Source: CAYMZZ01 sp964395095 (GTDB lineage Bacteria > Bacteroidota > Bacteroidia > Chitinophagales > Chitinophagaceae). Taken from it: a DNA stretch of 64,000 nucleotides. The notes under the pieces are model-generated. The model was not told where the DNA came from. It saw nothing but the letters and a program-made list of their open reading frames with translations, and searched no databases. Below are positions 24,186-32,601 of this stretch, one piece after another (the stretch's first letter is position 1; the number at the start of each line of letters is the position of its first letter). A program made the translations under genes and the position numbers. The stretch covers positions 124,001 through 188,000 of the forward strand of contig CAYMZZ010000007.1 of NCBI GenBank assembly GCA_964395095.1, given 5' to 3'.

Positions 24186-24953
24186 ATGTCGAAACCCCTT
24201 CCGCACGATCATATTATCCCCTTCAAGGATTCTGAAAAAACGAAGAAGGAGCAGGTAGCCGAAATGTTTGACAACATTGCCGGCCGCTACGATTTCATGA
24301 ATCGCTTTCTTTCGGCCCGCACCGACCTGCGCTGGCGGAAAAAAGCCATCCGGCTCATAGGCAGGGAAAATCCTAAAGTTTTGTTGGATGTGGCAACGGG
24401 TACAGCCGACATGGCCATTATGGCCTCGAAATTGCTGAATGCGGAAAGGATCGAAGGGATTGATATTTCCGCACAAATGCTGGAAGTGGGAAAAAAGAAG
24501 ATTGAAAAAGAGGGACTTGCCTCGAAAATCCACTTACAGATCGGAGATTCCGAAACAATAAACTTTGCGGAAAATACGTTTGATGCCGGGATGGTGGCAT
24601 TTGGCGTACGGAACTTCGAAAACCTGGAAAAAGGACTGAGCGAAATGCTTCGGGTGCTGAAACCGGGTGGCCGGATTGTGATACTGGAATTTTCCAAACC
24701 CCGACAACCGATGCGTAGTTTGTACAACCTCTATATGGGGATCGTAGCCCCGCAGATGGCGCGCTGGTTCCGGCAAAATAAGGAAGCTTATCAGTACCTG
24801 AATGAATCAACCAATGCCTTTCCCGATCGACAGAATTTTGTGGACATACTGAACAAATGTGGTTATTCCGATACCCAATACAAATCGTTAAGCTTAGGAA
24901 TATGTTGCATCTACACCGGTTTCAAACCGTCGTCAGAAAACTTCTCTACATAA
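24186..24953 (+). CDS. ubiE: Demethylmenaquinone methyltransferase
   Basis: A 255-residue SAM-dependent methyltransferase that completes menaquinone synthesis by methylating demethylmenaquinone. The family motif MFDNIAGRYDFMNRFLS lies near residues 25-41, the SAM-binding LLDVATGTADMAIM near 65-78, and the later VLKPGGRIVILEFSKP near 155-170 is typical of UbiE/MenG. ATG at 24186 is preferred over an in-frame ATG at 24165 that lies ahead of the -7 box. The 3' end overlaps porT by 52 nt. Confidence 0.95.
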   Translation: MSKPLPHDHIIPFKDSEKTKKEQVAEMFDNIAGRYDFMNRFLSARTDLRWRKKAIRLIGRENPKVLLDVATGTADMAIMASKLLNAERIEGIDISAQMLEVGKKKIEKEGLASKIHLQIGDSETINFAENTFDAGMVAFGVRNFENLEKGLSEMLRVLKPGGRIVILEFSKPRQPMRSLYNLYMGIVAPQMARWFRQNKEAYQYLNESTNAFPDRQNFVDILNKCGYSDTQYKSLSLGICCIYTGFKPSSENFST

Positions 24954-25636
24954 ATCTCTTTCTGCTGGGCTTTCAAATGGCCGCGCAGGCACAACCCCGC
25001 GAGCTACATTTATACGATCACGATTATAAGCCTTATTATTTTGGCATCACGCTCGGAATTAATTCGGCCCGTTTTCATACCCAGATGCATTCGCAATTCC
25101 TGGCCAATGACAGTGTAATGGTGGCCGAACCCAATAATTCTGGTGGTTTTTCCCTGGGTCTGCTGGCTACCGCCCGTATTTCCGATCGCTTCCAGGTGCG
25201 TTTCAACCCGCAGCTCTCCTTTATGGAGCGTAGCATTTACTATAAGCTCAAATACCCGGAGGGTGGCGAAACCGAGATGACCAAAACAGTGGAATCTACC
25301 AATGTATCTTTTCCCATTCAGCTCAAGCTGCAAAGCGACCGTATCGGCAATTTCAGAGTCTATATGATGGGCGGCTTCCGCGCCGATATTGACCTGGCCA
25401 GTAATGCACGCGCCAAACGAGCCGAAGACCTGGTGAAAATCAAACGATTCGATTTTGGTCCGGAGCTGGGCATCGGATTCAACTTCTTCTTCCCCAGCTT
25501 TATTCTTTCCCCGGAAATAAAAGTGAGCAACGGATTACCCAATATCCATAGCCGCGACCCGCAACTGAAATACTCCAATGTCTTCGACAAAATTCAGTCG
25601 CGCATGATCACTTTGTCAATCCACATAGAAGGGTAG
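24902..25636 (+). CDS. porT: PorT-family outer membrane protein (type IX secretion/gliding)
   Basis: A 244-residue protein with a signal peptide (hydrophobic LLYINLFLLGFQMAAQAQ) and an alternating beta-strand pattern ending in a short aromatic-poor strand. The family features are YYFGITLGINSARF after the signal, a central FRVYMMGGFRADIDLAS, and LSPEIKVSNGLPNI near the end, as in PorT/SprT proteins needed for type IX secretion. The gene follows ubiE with a 52-nt overlap, an arrangement that I know to be common in Bacteroidota. ATG at 24902 is used since it places the signal peptide correctly. Confidence 0.85.
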   Translation: MLHLHRFQTVVRKLLYINLFLLGFQMAAQAQPRELHLYDHDYKPYYFGITLGINSARFHTQMHSQFLANDSVMVAEPNNSGGFSLGLLATARISDRFQVRFNPQLSFMERSIYYKLKYPEGGETEMTKTVESTNVSFPIQLKLQSDRIGNFRVYMMGGFRADIDLASNARAKRAEDLVKIKRFDFGPELGIGFNFFFPSFILSPEIKVSNGLPNIHSRDPQLKYSNVFDKIQSRMITLSIHIEG

Positions 25637-25701
25637 CAGCTATCCCAAAATATTACTGAAAATCAGGCACAAACCAGCAGTAGTAATTTTGAATTTCATA
25701 A

Positions 25702-25749
25702 TTGTTCCACTTTAAGTTAACTTTGTTCCAGCCTTTTTCTATGGAACAA
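25702..25749. promoter_or_regulatory. Predicted HigA operator: three TTGTTCCA half-sites
   Basis: TTGTTCCA at 25702-25709 and 25723-25730, and its reverse complement TGGAACAA at 25742-25749. The last two form a perfect inverted repeat with an 11-bp spacer across the start codon; the first is a direct copy 21 bp upstream. This layout brackets the -7 box and suits autorepression by the antitoxin. Confidence 0.7.
25718..25725 (+). promoter_or_regulatory. -7 box TAACTTTG of higBA
   Basis: TAACTTTG fits TAnnTTTG and lies 15 nt before ATG 25741, between two operator half-sites. Confidence 0.55.
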
Positions 25750-26079
25750 ATACGTGAACTGGTTTTTTATCGACACTATTTTCATGAGTTTTTCGATCGA
25801 CAACCATCAAAAGTGAAGGAGAAAATTGATTATGTGCTCTTCTTGGTGACACATTTGGTTCGGGTGCCTGAAAAATTCTTGAAGTACTTGGAGGGTCAGA
25901 ATGGACTATATGAAATTAGAGTTGAAGTGAACAGCAATATTTTTAGAATATTTTGCTGTTTTGATCATGGTAAAATCGTTGTGCTTTTTAATGGGTTCCA
26001 GAAAAAGACACAGAAAACTCCAAAGGCTGAAATTGAATTGGCGAATAAGCTAATGAACGACTATTTTAAAAGAAAGTAG
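25741..26079 (+). CDS. higB: RelE/HigB-like toxin
   Basis: A 112-residue basic protein of the phage Gp49-like/HigB branch of RelE toxins. The pattern is KVKEKIDYVLFLVTHL, VPEKFLKYLEG, then the beta hairpin LYEIRVEVNSNIFRIFCCF and FNGFQKKTQKTP, whose Arg and Lys residues correspond to the mRNA-cleaving surface of the family. ATG at 25741 is used; it lies in the operator palindrome. The antitoxin follows after 13 nt, giving the toxin-first order of HigBA. The segment is clearly more AT-rich than its surroundings, suggesting horizontal acquisition. Expected role: ribosome-dependent mRNA cleavage when HigA is lost. Confidence 0.88.
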   Translation: MEQIRELVFYRHYFHEFFDRQPSKVKEKIDYVLFLVTHLVRVPEKFLKYLEGQNGLYEIRVEVNSNIFRIFCCFDHGKIVVLFNGFQKKTQKTPKAEIELANKLMNDYFKRK

Positions 26080-26092
26080 AATATAATTAATT

Positions 26093-26395
26093 ATGGCAGC
26101 AAATCAAAAGCATGTGACTACGTTTGAAGATCACCTTACCAACCGATATGGTAAGCGTGGGACATCAAAGAGAACTGAGTTTGAAATTAAAGCGAAAGCA
26201 TTCTTAATTGGTGAAGTTATTAAGGAAGAACGCAAAAATGCCAATCTTACTCAGGAACAACTCGCTGAAAAGATTGGCGCGAAAAAGAGTTTTATTTCAA
26301 GGATTGAAAACGGCAAAACAGACATTCAACTCTCAACACTTTATAGACTCTTGGAGTTTGGATTGGGAAAGACGGTCGAATTAAGGGTCTTATAG
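26093..26395 (+). CDS. higA: XRE-type antitoxin
   Basis: A 100-residue antitoxin. The N-terminal ~40 residues are charged, and a Cro/C1-type helix-turn-helix follows: NLTQEQLAEKIGAKKSFISRIENGKTDIQLSTLYRLLEFG in pieces, near residues 50-88. It should bind and neutralise the toxin encoded 13 nt upstream and repress the shared promoter via the TTGTTCCA sites. AT-rich composition matches the toxin gene, so the pair moved as a unit. The helix-turn-helix comes at the C-terminal half, as in HigA proteins. Confidence 0.9.
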   Translation: MAANQKHVTTFEDHLTNRYGKRGTSKRTEFEIKAKAFLIGEVIKEERKNANLTQEQLAEKIGAKKSFISRIENGKTDIQLSTLYRLLEFGLGKTVELRVL

Positions 26396-26424
26396 CAATA
26401 GGCTAATTAATACAATTTTCCTTA

Positions 26425-28170
26425 TCAAAAATCCATTTCCCGTCTCTGCATATTCCAACGGATGCCGATGGCTATCATGGAGCTGTTGCGTTCGGTAAGG
26501 GGAGTGGTTTCGGTTTTCTGACGCCGCAGCGTACCATTCAATTCCAGAAACAGATTGTCGCGCCATTCATATTGCAGCAGGAGTGAGGCATAAAATACCT
26601 GTGTTTTCCAGCCACTGCCAATGCGGTAGCCATAGTCGGCATTGCGATAGGGTGGTACATTGGGCAGAAAAATATTGCTGCCATAGCTCACCGATCCGGT
26701 ATCACGTCCCTGGGTGTAAACCATCATTCTTCCCTGCAACAACCATTTGGGCGCGGGCTGATATCGGGCCACGCCAATCCATTCCGAAAAATTGGCCATC
26801 AGCGGATGCGCCAGTGGCTGGTTGTAATGGGTATAATTGGCTACCGAATCGCGGTGCGAATAGGTGAAGGGGCGAACACGGTTATGTTCTACCTGAAGAT
26901 CGAGGTTGGGGACATTGAAGGCATCGATATACTTGGCGCCAAGTTGCCAGCCAAATTTATTGGCCCACCAGCCATCGCCGGCCCTGATCTCCGAGAGCTT
27001 GAATTCATCGAGCAGGAGCTGCCCATAAATCTGAAATTTTTTCGCCACATTGGCTTTAAAATCAAGACCCGCCAACGCGTTATCGAAACTGCCGTTTTGC
27101 TGCTCAATCGAGCGATAGAAAATAACCGGGTTGAGATAAGCAAAGTCGAAACGATTGGGCCGGCCAAAGACCACTGCTTCAAACAAACCCACATTGAGCC
27201 AACGGGTGATGTTGATATCGAGGTGATGGATGGCCGCGTATTTTTTGCCAATCAGCTTGTCGCCGCCAATACGCTCCGCGTTCTGCAGTTCCAAAAACAG
27301 GTTCTGGTAATTGAATTTCCAGATCCGCGTATTCAGTTTCAGAAAGAGCATATTGTTGCCAAAATCGCTGAGGAAAAGGCTACGCTGGCCATTGCCGATA
27401 AAATGTTTGTCGTATCCAAAGCTGATATCAATATATTTGGCCGCGTTGAAAGTGAAATAGCCTCTTGCTTCAAAATAATCCACTCCGCCGGGATCCTTGA
27501 AGGGCTTGTAGAATCCGTTGCCGGGAACAGCATTGCGCTGGCCGATAAATTCCTGCACCCAGGAAGGCCCTCTTTCCTGGTTATCGGTCAGGTAGGCCGA
27601 GAAGCCGATCTTGCGCGCGATATTGCCCCGAAGCGCCACTCCCCTCGTGTTTAAAAAAAGATGCGCGTCATTATCGCTCTCCTTGGCCACTATATACTGA
27701 AATACGGGGTTTACCACCAGGTTAAAGTCTTTGGTATGTACTTCGTAGAGATTGGCAGGGGTTGTAAAAAAGCGTTTGCCAATGGGTTTGCGGCTTTTGT
27801 AGAGGGCGCGTTCATTTTCATCGGCTATTTCCACCATGCTGTTGCGATAAGCACGCTGCACATTATAAGCATCTACTTTCGAGAGCGGATGCTGCTGATT
27901 CTTCTGCAGGTAAGCACGGATGCCTTCCAGCGCATATTTCTCCCGGTTAAATGGCCGGTTCTTTGAAAAATTCAGGATTGAGTCCTGCGCGGCTTTGATC
28001 TCGAGGCGCTCGAGGAGAATGGATTGATTATCGCCGCTATGAAAGTAGCTGCTTTGGGCACCAGCTTTATAGCTGATGGCTGATCCGAGCAGAACGATAG
28101 CCAGGACTCCCTTCCGACCCCGAAAACCAAGAAATACCGCCGGCCTTAGAAGGGTTTTTATAAATTGCAT
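26425..28170 (-). CDS. Wzi/RemB-like outer membrane beta-barrel protein
   Basis: A 581-residue protein with an N-terminal signal (VLAIVLLGSAISYKAGAQ) after a basic leader. The rest shows regular alternation of beta strands and aromatic girdle residues, with recurrent patterns such as YIDISFGYDKHFIGNGQRSL and FDFAYLNPVIFYRSIEQQNG. These fit the capsule-assembly Wzi family, whose Bacteroidota members include the gliding protein RemB. The function here is not proven; binding of surface polysaccharide or adhesin display are the likeliest options. It terminates against higA and is divergent from pyrC with 34 bp between starts. Confidence 0.72.
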   Translation of the reverse strand: MQFIKTLLRPAVFLGFRGRKGVLAIVLLGSAISYKAGAQSSYFHSGDNQSILLERLEIKAAQDSILNFSKNRPFNREKYALEGIRAYLQKNQQHPLSKVDAYNVQRAYRNSMVEIADENERALYKSRKPIGKRFFTTPANLYEVHTKDFNLVVNPVFQYIVAKESDNDAHLFLNTRGVALRGNIARKIGFSAYLTDNQERGPSWVQEFIGQRNAVPGNGFYKPFKDPGGVDYFEARGYFTFNAAKYIDISFGYDKHFIGNGQRSLFLSDFGNNMLFLKLNTRIWKFNYQNLFLELQNAERIGGDKLIGKKYAAIHHLDINITRWLNVGLFEAVVFGRPNRFDFAYLNPVIFYRSIEQQNGSFDNALAGLDFKANVAKKFQIYGQLLLDEFKLSEIRAGDGWWANKFGWQLGAKYIDAFNVPNLDLQVEHNRVRPFTYSHRDSVANYTHYNQPLAHPLMANFSEWIGVARYQPAPKWLLQGRMMVYTQGRDTGSVSYGSNIFLPNVPPYRNADYGYRIGSGWKTQVFYASLLLQYEWRDNLFLELNGTLRRQKTETTPLTERNSSMIAIGIRWNMQRREMDF

Positions 28171-28204
28171 GAGGAAAAATTAAGGATTTAACTGGCAACA
28201 AATT

Positions 28205-29548
28205 ATGCAAATATATCTGATTAAGAATATACAGGTGGTGAACGAGGGGCGGCAATTCCGTTCCGATGTGTTGATCAAGAATGGTCGCATTGAGCGCATA
28301 GATCCACAGATAAGCCCGGGAGCGCAAAAGCTGGTAGAGATCGATGGCGAAGGCCTGCACCTGTTGCCCGGCGTAATCGACGACCAGGTGCATTTTCGCG
28401 AGCCGGGGCTTACGCATAAAGCCTGCATTCAAACCGAAGCCAAAGCGGCCGTTGCGGGAGGAGTTACCAGCTTTATGGAAATGCCCAATACCGTGCCTCC
28501 TGCCTTTACCCTCGATCTGCTGGAGCAGAAATACGCGATAGCGGCCAAAACATCACTGGCCAATTATTCCTTCTATATCGGCACTTCCAACGAAAATGCC
28601 GACGAAACCCTGAAGGCGAATGCACACAAGCGCGATATCTGTGGCATCAAAATATTCATGGGCAGCAGTACGGGCAATTTACTGGTGGATAATCCGCTTA
28701 CCCTGGAAAAAGTATTCCGCGAAAGCGAGATGCTGATCGCCACGCATTGTGAGGAAGAAGCCATCATCAAAGCCAACCTGGCGGCGTTGAAAGCGAGTGG
28801 CAAAAAACTGGAACCCGCCGATCATCCGGTGATCAGGGATGTGGATGCCTGTTTTGAATCTTCCTTCAAAGCCGTGCAACTGGCCATGAAGCACAATACG
28901 CGCCTGCACATTCTTCATATCAGTACAGAGAAGGAACTGCAGCTATTTGGGAATATGTTGCCGCTTGCCGAAAAACACATAACGGCAGAAGTATGCGTAC
29001 ATCATTTGCATTTCAGCTCCGATGATTATGCGCAATTGGGTAATCGGATCAAATGCAATCCCGCCATAAAAGCGCCGCATAATCGGGAAGCGCTCTGGAA
29101 AGCGCTGAATGATGATCGGCTCGACGTAATAGCTACCGACCATGCGCCGCATACCTGGGCCGAAAAAATGGAAGACTATGAACATGCGCATGCGGGCTTG
29201 CCCCTGGTGCAGCATTCCCTGCCGCTGATGTTGCATTATGTGAAGCAAGGAAGGATCAGCCTGGAAAAGCTGGTGCAAAAGATGAGCCATGCGGTTGCCG
29301 ATTGCTACCTGGTGAAAGAGCGCGGCTATATAAGAGAAGGATACCATGCCGACCTGGTGCTGGTGAACCTGAACCAGCCACAGCGTGTTAGCAAAGAAAG
29401 CCTGTTGTACAAATGTGGCTGGAGCCCATTGGAAGGCTTTGAATTTCCCGCTTCCATAACGCATACTTTTGTGAGTGGCCACCTGGTTTATGGAAACGGG
29501 CGATGGGATGAATCTAAACAGGGTAGCCGCCTGCAGTTTGCGCGTTAA
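28205..29548 (+). CDS. pyrC: Dihydroorotase
   Basis: A 447-residue amidohydrolase that closes N-carbamoyl-aspartate to dihydroorotate in pyrimidine synthesis. The long form and the motifs GGVTSFMEMPNT near 95 and TDHAPHT near 310 identify a class I dihydroorotase. The first metal motif reads DDQVHFREPG (Q61, H63) rather than the usual HxH, so one zinc ligand is apparently replaced by Gln; I believe this is common to Bacteroidota enzymes, from memory. C-terminal KCGWSPLEG is typical. It starts divergently from the Wzi-like gene; the MutS-like gene follows after 21 nt. Confidence 0.92.
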   Translation: MQIYLIKNIQVVNEGRQFRSDVLIKNGRIERIDPQISPGAQKLVEIDGEGLHLLPGVIDDQVHFREPGLTHKACIQTEAKAAVAGGVTSFMEMPNTVPPAFTLDLLEQKYAIAAKTSLANYSFYIGTSNENADETLKANAHKRDICGIKIFMGSSTGNLLVDNPLTLEKVFRESEMLIATHCEEEAIIKANLAALKASGKKLEPADHPVIRDVDACFESSFKAVQLAMKHNTRLHILHISTEKELQLFGNMLPLAEKHITAEVCVHHLHFSSDDYAQLGNRIKCNPAIKAPHNREALWKALNDDRLDVIATDHAPHTWAEKMEDYEHAHAGLPLVQHSLPLMLHYVKQGRISLEKLVQKMSHAVADCYLVKERGYIREGYHADLVLVNLNQPQRVSKESLLYKCGWSPLEGFEFPASITHTFVSGHLVYGNGRWDESKQGSRLQFAR

Positions 29549-29569
29549 TTGATCACCATACCCCATACC

Positions 29570-30886
29570 ATGCAGATAGACGAAATTTCATTTAGTGATA
29601 TCGCGATATTTCACCGGGAAGAAGAGTTCTCCATTTTCCATAAATTGAATTTTACACGCACCGTGGGCGGTAAGGAGTGGTTGCGCCGGTTTTTTTCGGA
29701 GCCTCATGGCGATTTGCAGCGAATCCGGGGAACACAAAGGGTAATCCGTACCCTGATGGAGCATGTGGATGAATGGCCTTCGGATATCAGCAATGGTACC
29801 ATCCTGGTGATGGATAAGTTTCTCGACTACGCGCTGGACCCCATCAGCGAGGGACCCCATAGCCTGAATAATCTTTTCTATCGCTGGCTGCATAGCGAAG
29901 ATTATTCCATGGTGAAATATTCCGTAGAGCATTTCGCCGATTTTTTTCGGGGATTGAAGAAAATTGCCAGCCTGCTCGAAGGTCTGGACCTGCCCAGGAA
30001 TATCATGATCTATATCGAGCGCATCAGCCAGTTGTTGCGCGAAGCACCCTTGTATGAACTGTCGCTCACCGAAAAATCAAAGCGCTTTTCGCGCAGGGAA
30101 AATCTGCGCTATGGTTATTTTTTGCGTGGCCGGTATAAGCAGAATACCATCGAGCTGATTGATATTTTCAGCCGGCTCGATGCCTGGTACAGCATGGCGG
30201 TAGCCATGAAGACCTATCAGCTTTCTTTTCCCGAGTTTGTAGAGCAGGACAGCCCGCTGGTGCAGGCAAAGGGGCTTTATCATATCATGATCCCCCGGCC
30301 GGTTCCTTATGATTTGGAAATGGATCCGGCGCATAATTTCCTGTTCCTTACCGGGGCCAATATGGCGGGCAAAAGTACCCTGATCAAATCAGTAGGCGCC
30401 GCGGTATTCCTGGCACATATCGGCATGGGGGTGCCAGCCAGCCATATGCGACTCACTTTATTTGATGGCCTGCTTAGCAATATCAATGTGATGGACAATA
30501 TCGCCAAGGGCGAGAGTTATTTCTTCAACGAAGTGCAACGCATCAAACACACGATTGAAAAGATCAACAATGGCCGCAAGTGGTTGGTGTTGATCGATGA
30601 ACTGTTTAAGGGTACCAATGTGCAGGACGCCATGAAATGTTCGCTCACGGTGATCAAGGGGTTGATACGGATGAAGAATTCCCTTTTTATTTTATCTACC
30701 CATTTGTACGAAATAGGTGAGGAACTCAAAGCCTATCCCAATATCTCCTTTCGGTTTTTTGAAACCCAGGTAAGTGAAGAGCAGTTGCAATTTTCCTACC
30801 AGTTGAAAGAAGGCATCAGCAACGATCGCCTGGGCTATCTTATCCTCAAGCGCGAGAAAGTGGTCGATATGCTGGAAAAGCTATAA
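29570..30886 (+). CDS. MutS-family ATPase without mismatch-recognition domain
   Basis: A 438-residue protein with only the core/clamp and ATPase parts of MutS. The P-loop TGANMAGKSTL starts near residue 261, Walker B is VLIDELFKGTN near 344, and the following STHL is the family signal. The N-terminal mismatch-binding and connector domains of MutS1 are missing, and there is no Smr nuclease tail as in MutS2. ATG at 29570 is chosen (MQIDEISFSD). Such truncated MutS proteins are frequent in Bacteroidota; their role is unknown. It probably shares a transcript with pyrC. Confidence 0.88.
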   Translation: MQIDEISFSDIAIFHREEEFSIFHKLNFTRTVGGKEWLRRFFSEPHGDLQRIRGTQRVIRTLMEHVDEWPSDISNGTILVMDKFLDYALDPISEGPHSLNNLFYRWLHSEDYSMVKYSVEHFADFFRGLKKIASLLEGLDLPRNIMIYIERISQLLREAPLYELSLTEKSKRFSRRENLRYGYFLRGRYKQNTIELIDIFSRLDAWYSMAVAMKTYQLSFPEFVEQDSPLVQAKGLYHIMIPRPVPYDLEMDPAHNFLFLTGANMAGKSTLIKSVGAAVFLAHIGMGVPASHMRLTLFDGLLSNINVMDNIAKGESYFFNEVQRIKHTIEKINNGRKWLVLIDELFKGTNVQDAMKCSLTVIKGLIRMKNSLFILSTHLYEIGEELKAYPNISFRFFETQVSEEQLQFSYQLKEGISNDRLGYLILKREKVVDMLEKL

Positions 30887-30958
30887 TCTCCGTTGAAAAA
30901 ACAAGAACCCGCCGTGTTTTCAACGTTTACGCATTGCTGAATTTGGTTAATTTGCCTC

Positions 30959-32509
30959 ATGCTTGTGAAAACCTTTGGCAGTGCGGTGTATGGGGTGGAA
31001 GCCACCACGATTACCATTGAAGTGAACTGGTTGTCATCTTCCGGAAAGGATACCCTGATTGTGGGCCTGCCCGATGGCGCCGTAAAGGAGAGCCTGCAAA
31101 GGGTAGAATCTACCTTCAAAACCAATAATTATTCCATGCCGCGCACCAAGGTTTTGGTGAACCTGGCGCCGGCCGATATCCGCAAGAGCGGAACGGCATT
31201 TGACCTGCCCATTGCCATCAGCATACTGGGTGCTTCCGAACAAATAGAACAGGCCGAAGTGCTCGAACAGTATGTGATCATGGGCGAGCTGAGTCTCGAT
31301 GGAGCCCTGCGACCCATCAAGGGCGCTTTGCCCATCGCCATACAGGCACGCAAGGAAGGTTTCAAGGGTTTGATTGTTCCCAAAGCCAACGCGCGCGAAG
31401 CTGGCATGGTCAATAATCTGGCGGTGTATGGCGTGGAGCATATTAAGGAAGTGATTGATTTTTTTGCCAACGGCGAAAAAGGACTGGAACCGGTTTTTGT
31501 GAATACCCGCGAGGAGTTTTTTGAATCACAGTACGATTTTGATATCGACTTTGCGGATGTGAAAGGGCAGGAGAATATCAAGCGGGCCCTCGAAATTGCG
31601 GCGGCCGGTGGCCATAATGCCATATTGATTGGTCCACCCGGTGCGGGCAAAACCATGCTTGCCAAGCGGCTGCCTACCATTTTACCACCTCTTAGTTTAC
31701 AGGAGGCTTTGGAAACAACCAAGATCCATTCGGTGGCCGGCAAGTTGCCGGAGAATGGAACCCTGGTGGCCCGGCGTCCTTTCCGCAGCCCTCACCATAC
31801 CATCAGCGATGTGGCGCTGGTAGGAGGAGGCGGTAATCCGCAGCCCGGCGAAATATCGCTGGCGCATAATGGCGTATTGTTTCTGGATGAATTACCTGAA
31901 TTCAAAAGAACGGTACTCGAAGTAATGCGCCAGCCCATGGAGGAGAGAAGGGTCACCATTTCACGGGCAAAGATTGCGGTAGACTTTCCTGCCTCCTTTA
32001 TGCTGGTGGCAAGTATGAACCCCTGCCCCTGTGGTTTCTATAACCATCCGGAAAGGGACTGCAGTTGCCCGCCCGGTGCCGTGCAAAAATACCTGAACCG
32101 TGTATCGGGACCACTGCTCGACAGGATTGACCTGCACGTGGAAGTAACACCCGTGCCCTTCAATGAACTTACCAGCCAGCGACAGCAGGAAAATTCAGCC
32201 TCCATTCGCGAACGGGTGATGATGGCCCGCGAGAGGCAGGCTGCCCGCTATGCCGATTCGCCAGGCACTTATTGCAATGCGCAGATGAGCAGCCGGCAAT
32301 TAAAAGAAATATGCGCGATAAGCCAGGTAGGGCATAACCTGCTGAAAGCGGCCATGCAAAAGCTCAATTTGTCGGCCAGGGCCTATGATCGCATTCTGAA
32401 AGTGTCGCGGACCATCGCCGATTTGGCAGGTTCCGACGATATTAAGCCCGAGCACCTGGCCGAAGCCATCCATTACCGCAGCCTTGATCGGGAATCCTGG
32501 GCGGGATAA
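30959..32509 (+). CDS. comM: YifB/ComM-type AAA+ Mg-chelatase-like ATPase
   Basis: A 516-residue protein. The N-terminal ~180 residues form the S5/Lon-protease-like domain (start FGSAVYGVEA; FDLPIAISIL). The central AAA+ module has Walker A GPPGAGKTM near 225-233, Walker B LFLDELPEF, and a zinc-like cluster NPCPCGFYNH with a later CSCPPG. A C-terminal helical domain follows. In naturally competent bacteria ComM is a hexameric helicase that extends branch migration of incoming DNA; its role elsewhere is unclear. It stands 72 nt after the MutS-like gene on the same strand. Confidence 0.95.
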   Translation: MLVKTFGSAVYGVEATTITIEVNWLSSSGKDTLIVGLPDGAVKESLQRVESTFKTNNYSMPRTKVLVNLAPADIRKSGTAFDLPIAISILGASEQIEQAEVLEQYVIMGELSLDGALRPIKGALPIAIQARKEGFKGLIVPKANAREAGMVNNLAVYGVEHIKEVIDFFANGEKGLEPVFVNTREEFFESQYDFDIDFADVKGQENIKRALEIAAAGGHNAILIGPPGAGKTMLAKRLPTILPPLSLQEALETTKIHSVAGKLPENGTLVARRPFRSPHHTISDVALVGGGGNPQPGEISLAHNGVLFLDELPEFKRTVLEVMRQPMEERRVTISRAKIAVDFPASFMLVASMNPCPCGFYNHPERDCSCPPGAVQKYLNRVSGPLLDRIDLHVEVTPVPFNELTSQRQQENSASIRERVMMARERQAARYADSPGTYCNAQMSSRQLKEICAISQVGHNLLKAAMQKLNLSARAYDRILKVSRTIADLAGSDDIKPEHLAEAIHYRSLDRESWAG

Positions 32510-32601
32510 GCCGGCTTGCGACGCCAATCCGGCCATTTTTCACTTCACGTTTAAATAAGATGCCGGTATGGAATTATCCCTCATCTTTGTACCCAACAAA
32601 A

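Noticed and set aside
23097..24533. A 478-codon minus-strand reading frame
   Set aside because: It lies antisense to the M1 peptidase and ubiE, which have complete catalytic motifs; the antisense product has no domain.
26806..27654. A 282-codon plus-strand frame
   Set aside because: Antisense to the Wzi/RemB-like gene, which has a signal peptide and barrel pattern.
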